Position numbers and translations under genes: made by a program
Part shown: piece after piece, positions 1 to 6,814 of the stretch
How positions within the stretch are numbered: position 1 is the first letter of the stretch
Layout: the number at the start of each line of letters is the position of its first letter
Assembly (NCBI GenBank): GCA_964571375.1
Contig: CAZNBL010000041.1
Span: 1 to 12,476, forward strand
DNA from: JAFTYR01 sp964571375
Lineage (GTDB): Bacteria; Pseudomonadota; Gammaproteobacteria; Burkholderiales; Burkholderiaceae_F
Length of the DNA: 12,476 nt
Direction: 5' to 3'
Notes under the pieces: generated by a model
Seen by the model: only the letters and a program-made list of their open reading frames with translations
Databases searched by the model: none
Told to the model about the DNA's origin: nothing

Positions 1-320
1 CCCTGCTCCCTGTAGGAGCGGACCACGTTTAAAGCATCGTCGCAGATATGCGGAAGGATGAAACGCTTCATGTATTCCTCGCGGATCGCTTCGAGCTCGC
101 TGCGCTTGAAACTCTTCATCAAATACATCTGGAAATCCATAAAGTCATTGATGTCGAGCTTTCCGCAGAAATAATCCTCGTCAAAATCTTTCTGGCGGCG
201 TGCAAATGCTTCGCGATTCTCTCCGCTCTTGCTGATCAGAAAATAAGCCCATAAACCGCAGGAATCCACCGGCAGCAGCGTGTGATCCAAATCGAATAAC
301 GCCAGTTTAATTTTTCGCAT
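1..320 (-). CDS. HAD-IB family hydrolase (SerB/CicA-like), N-terminal part, cut by window edge
   Basis: The gene starts at 320 and runs off the window at base 1, so about 106 codons are visible. The N-terminus reads MRKIKLALFDLDHTLLP, which contains the HAD motif I DxDxT: Asp10 would be the nucleophile, Asp12 the general acid/base, with Thr14 following. The next region, rich in Phe, Asp and Glu (about residues 45-75), fits the helical C1 cap of the phosphoserine-phosphatase-like HAD-IB subfamily. The likely activity is cytoplasmic phosphomonoester hydrolysis with Mg2+; the substrate cannot be read from this fragment. The ATG at 318-320 is preceded by an AGAGG Shine-Dalgarno five bases upstream. 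In many Burkholderiales a gene of this family lies near hda, purM and pcnB, which agrees with purM being its divergent neighbour. Motifs II-IV are outside the window, so the family is well supported but the function is not. Confidence 0.85.
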   Translation of the reverse strand, partial: MRKIKLALFDLDHTLLPVDSCGLWAYFLISKSGENREAFARRQKDFDEDYFCGKLDINDFMDFQMYLMKSFKRSELEAIREEYMKRFILPHICDDALNVVRSYREQ

Positions 321-650
321 TAAAACCTCTCGCGCCGCATCCGTTTCAGGGATGCCTTTCCCGCAGCAAATAACTTTCAATCCGACAGAGCACGCCGGGC
401 ATAACCATTGAAGCCTTGTGCATCTGTCTATTCCGGACAACAAAAAGCTCCGTCGGCAATCTTCTCCTCAAAGAAGACTGACTTTCGGATCCGTCAGACA
501 CAGATGGTTGATTTTAACGCAATTACTGTTTTTCTCCTCAGGCCGCAGGCGTAGCAGACGATTTACTTTTCTTATTTTCTTTTGTTTCGTAATCACCCCC
601 TTAGCACTATCCCCATGCTAGTTACACCTTTCGAATCTGTTAAAAATAGT
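321..650. other. Divergent intergenic spacer, no gene recognised
   Basis: This stretch separates the HAD hydrolase start (320, -) from the purM promoter (+). I see no ORF with a plausible ribosome binding site and family resemblance. A 67-codon plus-strand frame at 418-621 is Arg/Ser- and Phe-rich and has no Shine-Dalgarno. Two small adjacent inverted repeats occur at 460-477 (TCTTCT, 6-base loop, AGAAGA) and 478-497 (CTGAC, 10-base loop, GTCAG). The stretch from 560 to 590 is pyrimidine-rich. The spacer must hold the promoter for the HAD gene, but I could not assign its boxes. Confidence 0.5.
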
Positions 651-659
651 TGCTAGAAT
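651..659 (+). promoter_or_regulatory. Candidate extended -10 promoter of purM
   Basis: The sequence TGCTAGAAT is a TGn extension followed by TAGAAT, one mismatch from TATAAT. Transcription would begin near 666, giving a leader of about 33 bases before the purM ATG at 699. No good -35 box lies 16-18 bases upstream, which an extended -10 element can tolerate. This is a motif match only. Confidence 0.45.
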
Positions 660-698
660 TCAGAAATTGCCTGGAAACTTTTTCAACATCTCACACAA

Positions 699-1730
699 AT
701 GAAAAATTCTCTTTCTTATGCAGATTCCGGTGTATCCATCGATGCCGGTGATGAACTTGTAGAACGCATCAAGCCCTTGGCAAAGAAGACCCTGATTCCC
801 GGTGTTTTGGGATCTATCGGCGGCTTTGGCGCTCTTTTTGAAGTTTCCAAGGACTACAAAGAGCCGGTTCTGGTTACCGGCACCGACGGCGTAGGCACCA
901 AGCTTAAGCTCGCCTTCGCACTCAACCGTCATGACACCATCGGTCAGGACCTCGTCGGTATGAGCGTCAACGACATCCTCGTTCAGGGTGCCAAGTCTCT
1001 CTTCTTCCTTGACTACTATGCCTGCGGCCACCTCGACGTCGACGTTGCCGAAAAGGTTGTCGGCGGCGTAGCACGCGGTTGCGAACTCGCCGGTTGCGCT
1101 TTGATCGGCGGTGAAACTGCTGAAATGCCGGGTATGTATCCCGACGGCGAATATGACCTCGCCGGTTTCGCAGTCGGTGTAGTCGAAAAGAGCAAGATTA
1201 TCGACGGCTCCGACATCAAGCCGGGTGACGTTGTTCTCGGTCTTGCTTCGAGCGGCCCTCACTCCAACGGTTACTCCCTGATCCGCAAGGTCATCGAAGT
1301 CTCCGGCGCCAAGTGGGATGACATGGTCGGCGACAAGACACTGGTCGACGCAGTCATGGCTCCGACACGCATCTACGTCAAGCAGGTTCTTGCCGCAATG
1401 GAAAGCGTCCGCATCAAGGGTATGGCCCACATCACCGGCGGCGGTCTTCTTGAAAACGTCCCCCGCATCCTGCCCGAAGGCACACAGTGCGTCGTTCAGG
1501 CCGGCAGCTGGAAGCGTCCTGCCATCTTCGACTGGCTGCAGGAAAAGGGTAACATCGCCGACAACGAAATGTACCGAGTCTTCAACAACGGTATCGGCAT
1601 GGTTGTCATCGTTGCTGCAGAAGATGCCGAAAAGGCCAAGGCTGCATTCGAAGCTCAGGGCGAAACAGTGAGCGTTATCGGTTCTATCGGTGCCCTGCCT
1701 GAAGGCGAAGCACCCTGCGTTGTCCGTTAA
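699..1730 (+). CDS. purM: Phosphoribosylformylglycinamidine cyclo-ligase (AIR synthetase)
   Basis: PurM catalyses ATP-dependent ring closure of FGAM to aminoimidazole ribonucleotide, the fifth step of de novo purine synthesis, as a cytoplasmic dimer. The product has 343 residues, close to the 345 of E. coli PurM, and resembles it along its whole length. Recognisable motifs are GTDGVGTK (61-68), the NDILVQGA block (91-98), GGETAEMPG (137-145), SSGPHSNGYSL (184-194) in the ATP site, APTRIYVK (221-228) and the glycine-rich HITGGG (244-249). The start MKNSLSYADSGVSIDAG aligns with the family N-terminus, so the ATG at 699 is preferred although no Shine-Dalgarno precedes it (the upstream bases are CTCACACAA). 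The gene is alone on its strand here. It is followed by a strong terminator and faces miaA tail to tail, an unusual orientation given that the two are often co-directional in related bacteria. Confidence 0.98.
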   Translation: MKNSLSYADSGVSIDAGDELVERIKPLAKKTLIPGVLGSIGGFGALFEVSKDYKEPVLVTGTDGVGTKLKLAFALNRHDTIGQDLVGMSVNDILVQGAKSLFFLDYYACGHLDVDVAEKVVGGVARGCELAGCALIGGETAEMPGMYPDGEYDLAGFAVGVVEKSKIIDGSDIKPGDVVLGLASSGPHSNGYSLIRKVIEVSGAKWDDMVGDKTLVDAVMAPTRIYVKQVLAAMESVRIKGMAHITGGGLLENVPRILPEGTQCVVQAGSWKRPAIFDWLQEKGNIADNEMYRVFNNGIGMVVIVAAEDAEKAKAAFEAQGETVSVIGSIGALPEGEAPCVVR

Positions 1731-1747
1731 TTCCCGCAGACCTTTGT

Positions 1748-1785
1748 AAAAAAAACTGCTTGTCGTAATGACAAGCAGTTTTTTT
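1748..1785. terminator. Bidirectional intrinsic terminator between purM and miaA
   Basis: A perfect 10-bp stem, ACTGCTTGTC (1755-1764) and GACAAGCAGT (1770-1779), encloses a 5-base loop GTAAT. It is followed by seven T (1779-1785) and preceded by eight A (1748-1755), so it reads as a Rho-independent terminator on both strands. It serves purM (+, stop at 1730) and miaA (-, stop at 1791). Confidence 0.93.
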
Positions 1786-1790
1786 ATGAG

Positions 1791-2711
1791 TTACAGAGAA
1801 AGGCTTCTGCAGAGCGCCTCATCGGGGGACTCTGTGAGCGGATCGATCAGCTGCAGTCCGGTCATCGATCGCATCCAGGTCATCTGACGCTTGGCAAGCT
1901 GTCGGGTCGCTGCAATACCGGCGTCACGGAAAGTCTTGTAGTCGCATCGTCCTTCAAGATAGTCCCACGCCTGACGATAGCCGACACATCGCATGCTTGT
2001 ACTGTCTTCGGTCAGACCGGGCATTTCTCGCAAACGTCTGACTTCATCCAAGAAGCCGCCTTCGAGCATCAGATCGAATCGCTTTTCGATATTCTTATGC
2101 AAAACAGCGCGATCCGAGGGAAGTAAACCGAATCGCACGAGCTTCAGTGAAGTACCCTTCTGTTCTCCGAAGAACGAAGACAGAGGACGTCCTGTCATGG
2201 TCCAGACTTCAAGAGCACGGGAAATACGTTGTGTATCGCCGGTTTTCAATCGGGAGGCAGTTTCGGGATCTACCTTAGAAAGCTCAGCGTGCATAGCCTC
2301 CGGCCCCTTCTCCTTCATCTGTTTTTCTATTTCAGCTCTGACAGACTCATCGGTTGCCGGCACCGGAGATAGTCCGTCCACCAACGCCTTGGCGTAGAGC
2401 ATAGTTCCGCCGCAGATAATGGGCAGTCTGCCTCTTGCACGGATTTCTGAAACCAGGCGTTCGGTATCTTCAACAAACTTTGCCGCTGAATAAATCTCTG
2501 TCGGATCGATGATGTCGATCAAATGATGGGGAACCGCAGCAAGCTCTTCCTTCGTCGGCTTTGCGGTACCTATATCCATGCCGCGATAAACAAGAGCGGA
2601 GTCCATAGAAATAATTTCGCAAGGTACTCGGGATGCTACGGAAAGAGCAGCACCGGTTTTTCCGCTTGCCGTCGGGCCGAGAATCATGACGGCATCAAAA
2701 GAATCCTGCAT
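1791..2711 (-). CDS. miaA: tRNA dimethylallyltransferase (isopentenyl-tRNA transferase)
   Basis: MiaA transfers the dimethylallyl group of DMAPP to N6 of A37 in tRNAs that read codons beginning with U, the first step to ms2i6A. The product is 306 residues, near the usual 300-316. Visible motifs are the P-loop GPTASGKT (12-19), the signature SMDSALVYRGMDIGTAKP (35-52) with the likely catalytic Asp37, GGTMLYAKAL (101-110), DTQR (159-162) in the tRNA-binding region, VGYRQAWDYL (243-252), and RQLAKRQMTWMR (270-281). The frame is open to 2786, but the ATG at 2711 is the start: it puts the P-loop at the family position, has the Shine-Dalgarno GAGG (2718-2721) six bases upstream, and overlaps the mutL stop as TAATG. 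Translational coupling to mutL is therefore likely. The mutL-miaA order is common in proteobacteria. Confidence 0.97.
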   Translation of the reverse strand: MQDSFDAVMILGPTASGKTGAALSVASRVPCEIISMDSALVYRGMDIGTAKPTKEELAAVPHHLIDIIDPTEIYSAAKFVEDTERLVSEIRARGRLPIICGGTMLYAKALVDGLSPVPATDESVRAEIEKQMKEKGPEAMHAELSKVDPETASRLKTGDTQRISRALEVWTMTGRPLSSFFGEQKGTSLKLVRFGLLPSDRAVLHKNIEKRFDLMLEGGFLDEVRRLREMPGLTEDSTSMRCVGYRQAWDYLEGRCDYKTFRDAGIAATRQLAKRQMTWMRSMTGLQLIDPLTESPDEALCRSLSL

Positions 2712-4651
2712 TACTTTCCTCGCATAAAAAAGGCATCGAGTTCCTTGGCGGAAATTTCCACCCAAGTCGGTCGACCGTGATTGCATTGATCGGCTCGTTC
2801 GGTCTGTTCCATCTGACGAAGAATGGCATCCATTTCAGGAATAGTCAGAATACGGTTGACGCGCACGGCCGAATGACAGGCGATTGTAGCCAGAACTTCA
2901 TTGCGCTTTTCGTCGAGAACGGCAGACGTACCGTATTTCTGAATATCGTCGAGAACACTGCGAACGAGATCAGCACCGTTATTACCGACCTGTTGCTCGA
3001 GAATCATCGGAGCGGCACGCAGCGAAAGCTGATTGGAAGCGACGGCAACCACATCGAGGCCGAGTTTTCGGAGTTCTTCCCTCCCTTCTTCGTAAACCGC
3101 CATCTGCTCTCGGGTAACCGAGAAAACAAACGGGATCAGAAGCTGCTGCATAACGATTCCGCGCTCATTCCAGGCACGCTTGAGCTTTTCATAAACAATA
3201 CGTTCGTGTGCCGCGTGCATATCGACAAGAATCATGCCGGTTTCGTTCTCGGCAATGATGAAGTTGCCGAGCACCTGACCGACTGCGCGACCGAGCGGCT
3301 GCGGATGACCGGCACCGAATGCCTGAGTTGCACCGTTGTTGTAAGAAGCAATCGGACGAACCGGAGATGCGGCACTTACTGCAGCGGCAGAAGCAACAGT
3401 CCCGCTCTTCGGCCAATTTTCTCCTGCAGGCACCTGAGGTTTAGGAGCCGAAACAAAGTCGAGATACTTCTGAATCGTCTGAGCCGACGGATGCTTTTCT
3501 TCCTGACGAAAGTTCTTAGGGGCATAGCCGGGCGCGGCATGAGAGGCGCCGGCCGAAGGTGTAAATCCTCCGATAGCGCCCGAAGCAACTTCTCGATTGA
3601 TACGGCGGGCTTCCTCTTCGGAGACCGCGCCGATAATTTCTCCGGTTTCTTCATTAATCGTCGTTTCGGCAAGCGCATCTTCGATCGCATGGAATACGAA
3701 CTGATGTACTGCCTGAGACTCACGGAAACGTACTTCGCTCTTCGTCGGATGAACGTTCACGTCGACCAACTTCGGATCGATTTCAAGGAAGAGGCAGTAC
3801 ATCGGCTGGCTTGAGCCGTGAAGCACATCCTGATAGGCCTGACGGACGGCGTGATTCAAAACCTTGTCACGGACAAATCGGCCGTTGACAAAGAAGTACT
3901 GATCGTCCGTTCTTGATTTGGCAGCCGTCGGCAGACCCACCCAACCGCAGATTCTCACATTCGGAGTTTCAGCTTCGACCGAACGATGCGCCTGAATGAA
4001 ATCCTTCGGCATCATTCTCTGCATGCGTTCCGTATGGTCGGATGCCGGCAGAGTCAAAATACTTTTGCCGCCCGCAATAACAACAAATTCAACCGCAGGA
4101 TGCGAAATCGCCAAACGCTCGATGCAGTTCATGCAATGAGAGAGCTCGGTAGCATCGCTCTTTAAGAACTTACGGCGTGCCGGCGTCTTATAGAAGAGAT
4201 CGGCAACTTCGATACGGGTACCCTGGGTACCGGAAGCCGGCATGATTTCGCCGTCGGCAATCGCCCAGGCAGATTCAGAATCAGCCGTTCTCGAGACAAC
4301 TTTCATGTCGGAAACGCTCGCGATCGAAGCCAAGGCTTCGCCTCGGAAACCGAGACTAGACACCGACTCCAACTCGTTTAAGTTGCGAACCTTACTCGTT
4401 GCGTGACGTTTGACGGCGAGAGGCAGCTGTTCTTTCGGAATACCGCAACCGTTGTCGGCAACGACAATACGCTTGACGCCGCCGCCCTCGAGACGGACTT
4501 CGATACGGGTGGATCCGGCGTCCAGAGCATTTTCAAGAAGTTCTTTGATGACGGATGCCGGGCGCTCGATAACCTCGCCGGCAGCGATCTGACTGATAAG
4601 CTGATCCGATAGTTCACGGATCTCGCGGGGTGCGGAATTCTCTTTAAGCAT
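2711..4651 (-). CDS. mutL: DNA mismatch repair protein MutL, endonuclease type
   Basis: MutL couples MutS mismatch recognition to strand removal. The 646-residue product has an N-terminal GHKL ATPase: QIAAGEVIERPASV (21-34), ELLENALDAG (37-46) with Glu37 and Asn41 matching E. coli Glu29 and Asn33, DNGCGI (66-71), HATSK (83-87), GFRGEAL (101-107) and DVNVHPTK (297-304). An Ala/Pro-rich linker spans about 350-450. The C-terminal domain carries DMHA(x2)E(x4)E at 477-488, the metal-binding endonuclease motif, plus ACHSAVR (591-597) and CNHGRPTW (623-630). QQLLIP (502-507) fits the QxLLxP sliding-clamp site. This set predicts a nicking MutL as in Neisseria, not an E. coli-type MutL that relies on MutH. 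An in-frame TAA nine bases upstream makes the ATG at 4651 the first possible ATG; its Shine-Dalgarno is weak. The gene is divergent from dedA and coupled to miaA. Confidence 0.97.
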   Translation of the reverse strand: MLKENSAPREIRELSDQLISQIAAGEVIERPASVIKELLENALDAGSTRIEVRLEGGGVKRIVVADNGCGIPKEQLPLAVKRHATSKVRNLNELESVSSLGFRGEALASIASVSDMKVVSRTADSESAWAIADGEIMPASGTQGTRIEVADLFYKTPARRKFLKSDATELSHCMNCIERLAISHPAVEFVVIAGGKSILTLPASDHTERMQRMMPKDFIQAHRSVEAETPNVRICGWVGLPTAAKSRTDDQYFFVNGRFVRDKVLNHAVRQAYQDVLHGSSQPMYCLFLEIDPKLVDVNVHPTKSEVRFRESQAVHQFVFHAIEDALAETTINEETGEIIGAVSEEEARRINREVASGAIGGFTPSAGASHAAPGYAPKNFRQEEKHPSAQTIQKYLDFVSAPKPQVPAGENWPKSGTVASAAAVSAASPVRPIASYNNGATQAFGAGHPQPLGRAVGQVLGNFIIAENETGMILVDMHAAHERIVYEKLKRAWNERGIVMQQLLIPFVFSVTREQMAVYEEGREELRKLGLDVVAVASNQLSLRAAPMILEQQVGNNGADLVRSVLDDIQKYGTSAVLDEKRNEVLATIACHSAVRVNRILTIPEMDAILRQMEQTERADQCNHGRPTWVEISAKELDAFFMRGK

Positions 4652-4734
4652 AGTCTTTTAATTTTAAGTCAAAGCCCGGATTGCTCCTAGAGGAGGCAGA
4701 TACACACCGCTGTAAATTAAGGTCTGAGGCGGTT

Positions 4735-4762
4735 TTTACTATTAGCGCACTTGAGATAGAAT
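4735..4762 (+). promoter_or_regulatory. Candidate sigma70 promoter of the DedA gene
   Basis: A -35-like TTTACT (4735-4740, 4 of 6 matches) and a -10 TAGAAT (4757-4762, 5 of 6) are separated by 16 bases. The predicted start near 4769 gives a leader of about 28 bases to the ATG at 4797. It would leave the alternative TTG start at 4764 outside the transcript, which supports the ATG. Confidence 0.5.
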
Positions 4763-4796
4763 TTTGAGCTGTGACTCCAACCAGGCGTTGTTTTCT

Positions 4797-5453
4797 ATGG
4801 ACATCCTCTCTCTTGCCCTCGAACTGTTCCGCAATGCGGATTCGTTCATTTTCCATATCGCCGAACAGTACGGCGCCCTGATTTATTTTGTTCTCTTTGC
4901 CATTTTCTTTGCCGAAACCGGCATCGTAATCTGCGCCTTTCTGCCGGGCGACTCTCTGCTCTTTATCTCGGGTGCGGCCGCTGCCACCGGCATCATGGAT
5001 CCGTTCCTGCTGATCGGCCTGATCACTCTCGGCGCAATCGTCGGTAATACAACGAACTACTACGTCGGCAAATGGCTCGGTAAAAAAATCTATGACGGTT
5101 CCATCGGTTGGATCGATCAGAACGCTCTGGCCAAGACGCATGACTTCTATAAGAAGCACGGCGGCAAAACAATTGTGCTCGCCCGATTCGTTCCGATTGT
5201 CCGTTCCTTTGCTCCGCTCGTTGCGGGCGCGGCCAATATGAATGCGATGCGATTCGAACTCTACAGCGGCTTCGGCGCTTTCTTCTGGGTAGCATCCATC
5301 GTCGGCGCCGGCTACCTCTTCGGCAACATTCCGTTTATCAAAAACAATCTTTCCCTGATTCTGATTGTCGGTATTCTTGCCGCCCTCGGCCCCTTCACGC
5401 TGGCCGTCCTTGTTCAGTACTACCGCAAATTTAAGAACCGCAACAAGGCCTGA
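4797..5453 (+). CDS. DedA family integral membrane protein (YqjA/YghB-like)
   Basis: DedA proteins are inner-membrane proteins linked to undecaprenyl-phosphate or phospholipid recycling and to proton-motive-force-dependent tolerance. The 218-residue product has hydrophobic segments near residues 28-48, 55-85, 150-175 and 186-208. It shows the family signatures FLPGDSLLF (48-56) and RFVPIVRSFAPLVAGA (130-145). The residues essential in E. coli YqjA (Glu39, Asp51, Arg130, Arg136) have clear counterparts at Glu40, Asp52, Arg130 and Arg136. The ATG at 4797 is chosen over an in-frame TTG at 4764 because the TTG lies upstream of the predicted transcript start and the shorter protein matches family length; only a weak AGGCG precedes the ATG. 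The C-terminus is basic (YYRKFKNRNKA), as expected for a cytoplasmic tail. The gene is monocistronic, divergent from mutL and convergent with pgk. Confidence 0.92.
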   Translation: MDILSLALELFRNADSFIFHIAEQYGALIYFVLFAIFFAETGIVICAFLPGDSLLFISGAAAATGIMDPFLLIGLITLGAIVGNTTNYYVGKWLGKKIYDGSIGWIDQNALAKTHDFYKKHGGKTIVLARFVPIVRSFAPLVAGAANMNAMRFELYSGFGAFFWVASIVGAGYLFGNIPFIKNNLSLILIVGILAALGPFTLAVLVQYYRKFKNRNKA

Positions 5454-5486
5454 TAAAGGAAACGGCTCCGGAAAGCTTCCTTTATC
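5452..5486 (+). repeat. Inverted repeat overlapping the DedA gene stop codon
   Basis: A perfect 10-bp inverted repeat, GATAAAGGAA (5452-5461) and TTCCTTTATC (5477-5486), encloses a 15-base loop ACGGCTCCGGAAAGC. The first arm includes the last two bases of the TGA stop. No T-run follows directly, so it is not itself a canonical terminator; the terminator hairpin begins about 13 bases further on. It may stabilise the 3' end of the mRNA. Confidence 0.7.
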
Positions 5487-5492
5487 CCCAAT

Positions 5493-5525
5493 AAAAAAAC
5501 GGACCCGAAGGTCCGTTTTTTTTTT
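5493..5525. terminator. Bidirectional intrinsic terminator between the DedA gene and pgk
   Basis: The 7-bp stem ACGGACC (5499-5505) and GGTCCGT (5510-5516) is followed by ten T on the plus strand and, read on the minus strand, by seven T. On the minus strand the loop is TTCG closed by a C-G pair, the very stable cUUCGg tetraloop. It can end both the dedA mRNA and the tkt-gap-pgk mRNA. Confidence 0.93.
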
Positions 5526-5546
5526 ATGCTCCGTCAAGCACTCGGA

Positions 5547-6749
5547 TTAAGCATTGAAGCGTTCTTCGAGCACTGCGATAGCCGGAAGTGTCTTACCTTC
5601 GAGGAACTCAAGGAAAGCACCGCCGCCGGTGGAGATATAGGAAACCTTATCTTCGATGCAGAACTTCTTGACAGCTGCGATGGTGTCACCGCCGCCGACC
5701 AGAGAGAATGCACCGCCGGCTGTAGCTTCGGCGATAACGCGGGAAAGATCTTCTGTACCCTGCTTGTAGCTGTTCATTTCGAATACGCCGAGCGGGCCGT
5801 TCCAAATGATTGTCTTAGCCTTGCCGAGGAGGTCGGCAAGCATAGCGGAAGTCTTCGGACCGACGTCAAGAATCATTTCGTCATCCTGGACGTCTTCAAC
5901 GCTGCAAACGCGGTGTTCGGCGTCGTCGGCAAAAGCCTTGGCAACGACAACGTCAACCGGCAGAGGAAGAACGCCGCCCTTCTTTTCGATAGTAGCGAGT
6001 ACCTTCTTGCATTCGTCGACCAGATCCGGTTCAACGAGAGACTTACCGACCGGCTTGCCGGCAGCCATGAGGAATGTGTTGGCAATACCGCCGCCCACAA
6101 CCAGGATGTCGACCACTTCAGCGAGGTGGTTGAGGATGGTGAGCTTTGTAGAAACCTTAGAACCGCCGACGATAGCAGCGAACGGATGCTGAGCAGCTTC
6201 AACAGCAGCTGTCAGAGCATCGATTTCCTTAGCGAGCAGAGGACCGGCACAAACTTCGGCAGCAAAGCGTGCGATACCTTCTGTTGTAGCCTGAGCACGG
6301 TGAGCAGTACCGAATGCGTCGTTTACGAAAACGTCGCAGATGGCAGCCATCTTCTTGGAGAGTTCTTCGTCGTTCTTCTTTTCACCGACGTTGCCGCGGC
6401 AGTTTTCGAGCATAACGACTTCACCGGCAGCAACTTCAACACCGTCAACCCAGTCCTTGACGAGACGGACGGGCTGGCCGAGCAGTTCGGAGAAAGCTGC
6501 AGCAATACCCTGAAGGCTGTCAGCTTCAGTCAGAGCGCCTTCCTTCGGACGGCCGAGGTGAGAAGCAACCATAACGGCAGCGCCGGCTTCCAGAGCCATC
6601 TTTACAGCGGGAACGCTGGCGACGAGGCGTGTGTTGTCGGTGATGCAGCCGTTTTCATCTCTCGGAGCATTCAGGTCGGAACGGATGAATACGCGCTTGT
6701 TGGCAAGCTTGCCGGCAGCGGCAAGATTCTCAAGAGTCTGTACTTGCAT
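5547..6749 (-). CDS. pgk: Phosphoglycerate kinase
   Basis: This enzyme transfers phosphate between 1,3-bisphosphoglycerate and ADP, the first ATP-forming step of lower glycolysis, and is reversible in gluconeogenesis. The product is 400 residues, within the normal 385-415. Motifs are RSDLNAP (23-29), SHLGRP (63-68), DAFGTAHRAQAT (144-155), GGSKVSTK (195-202), NGPLGVFE (317-324), GGGDT (352-356) and GGGAFLE (375-381). The common NVRFxxGE block reads NCRGNVGE here (116-123), keeping the substrate-binding Arg but with Gly after it. The ATG at 6749 has the Shine-Dalgarno CAGGA eight bases upstream and opens the family-typical N-terminus. The gene is third in the tkt-gap-pgk operon, 65 bases after gap, and is followed by a terminator. 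Leu and Ser codons TTA, CTA and TCA are absent or nearly so, suggesting high expression. Confidence 0.97.
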   Translation of the reverse strand: MQVQTLENLAAAGKLANKRVFIRSDLNAPRDENGCITDNTRLVASVPAVKMALEAGAAVMVASHLGRPKEGALTEADSLQGIAAAFSELLGQPVRLVKDWVDGVEVAAGEVVMLENCRGNVGEKKNDEELSKKMAAICDVFVNDAFGTAHRAQATTEGIARFAAEVCAGPLLAKEIDALTAAVEAAQHPFAAIVGGSKVSTKLTILNHLAEVVDILVVGGGIANTFLMAAGKPVGKSLVEPDLVDECKKVLATIEKKGGVLPLPVDVVVAKAFADDAEHRVCSVEDVQDDEMILDVGPKTSAMLADLLGKAKTIIWNGPLGVFEMNSYKQGTEDLSRVIAEATAGGAFSLVGGGDTIAAVKKFCIEDKVSYISTGGGAFLEFLEGKTLPAIAVLEERFNA

Positions 6750-6775
6750 GGAATTAATCCTGAAGAAAGAAGGAA

Positions 6776-6793
6776 CCCCGGCCGCAGCCGGGG
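6776..6793 (-). repeat. GC-rich hairpin in the gap-pgk intercistronic spacer
   Basis: On the mRNA strand CCCCGGC and GCCGGGG pair over 7 bp around the tetraloop TGCG. The hairpin lies between the gap stop and the pgk Shine-Dalgarno. A pyrimidine-rich stretch (TTCCTTCTTTCTTC) follows it but no T-run, so it is not a standard terminator. It may act as an mRNA processing or stability element that sets gap and pgk levels separately. Confidence 0.65.
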
Positions 6794-6814
6794 CATGTAT
6801 GTGCAGAAAACGAA

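Noticed and set aside
513..530. ACGCAA half-site resembling a PurR operator before purM
   Set aside because: Only one half of the E. coli PurR palindrome is present, and PurR of that type is not expected in this group.
418..621. 67-codon plus-strand frame in the purM upstream spacer
   Set aside because: No ribosome binding site, low-complexity composition and no family resemblance.
2712..2786. Start at 2786 extending MiaA by 25 residues
   Set aside because: It would lie wholly inside mutL; the ATG at 2711 has a good Shine-Dalgarno and the right family length.
2777..3814. 345-codon plus-strand open frame opposite mutL
   Set aside because: mutL on the other strand is certain; this frame shows no family features.
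4764..4796. TTG start extending the DedA protein by 11 residues
   Set aside because: It lies upstream of the predicted transcript start and the added residues (SCDSNQALF) are not typical of the family.
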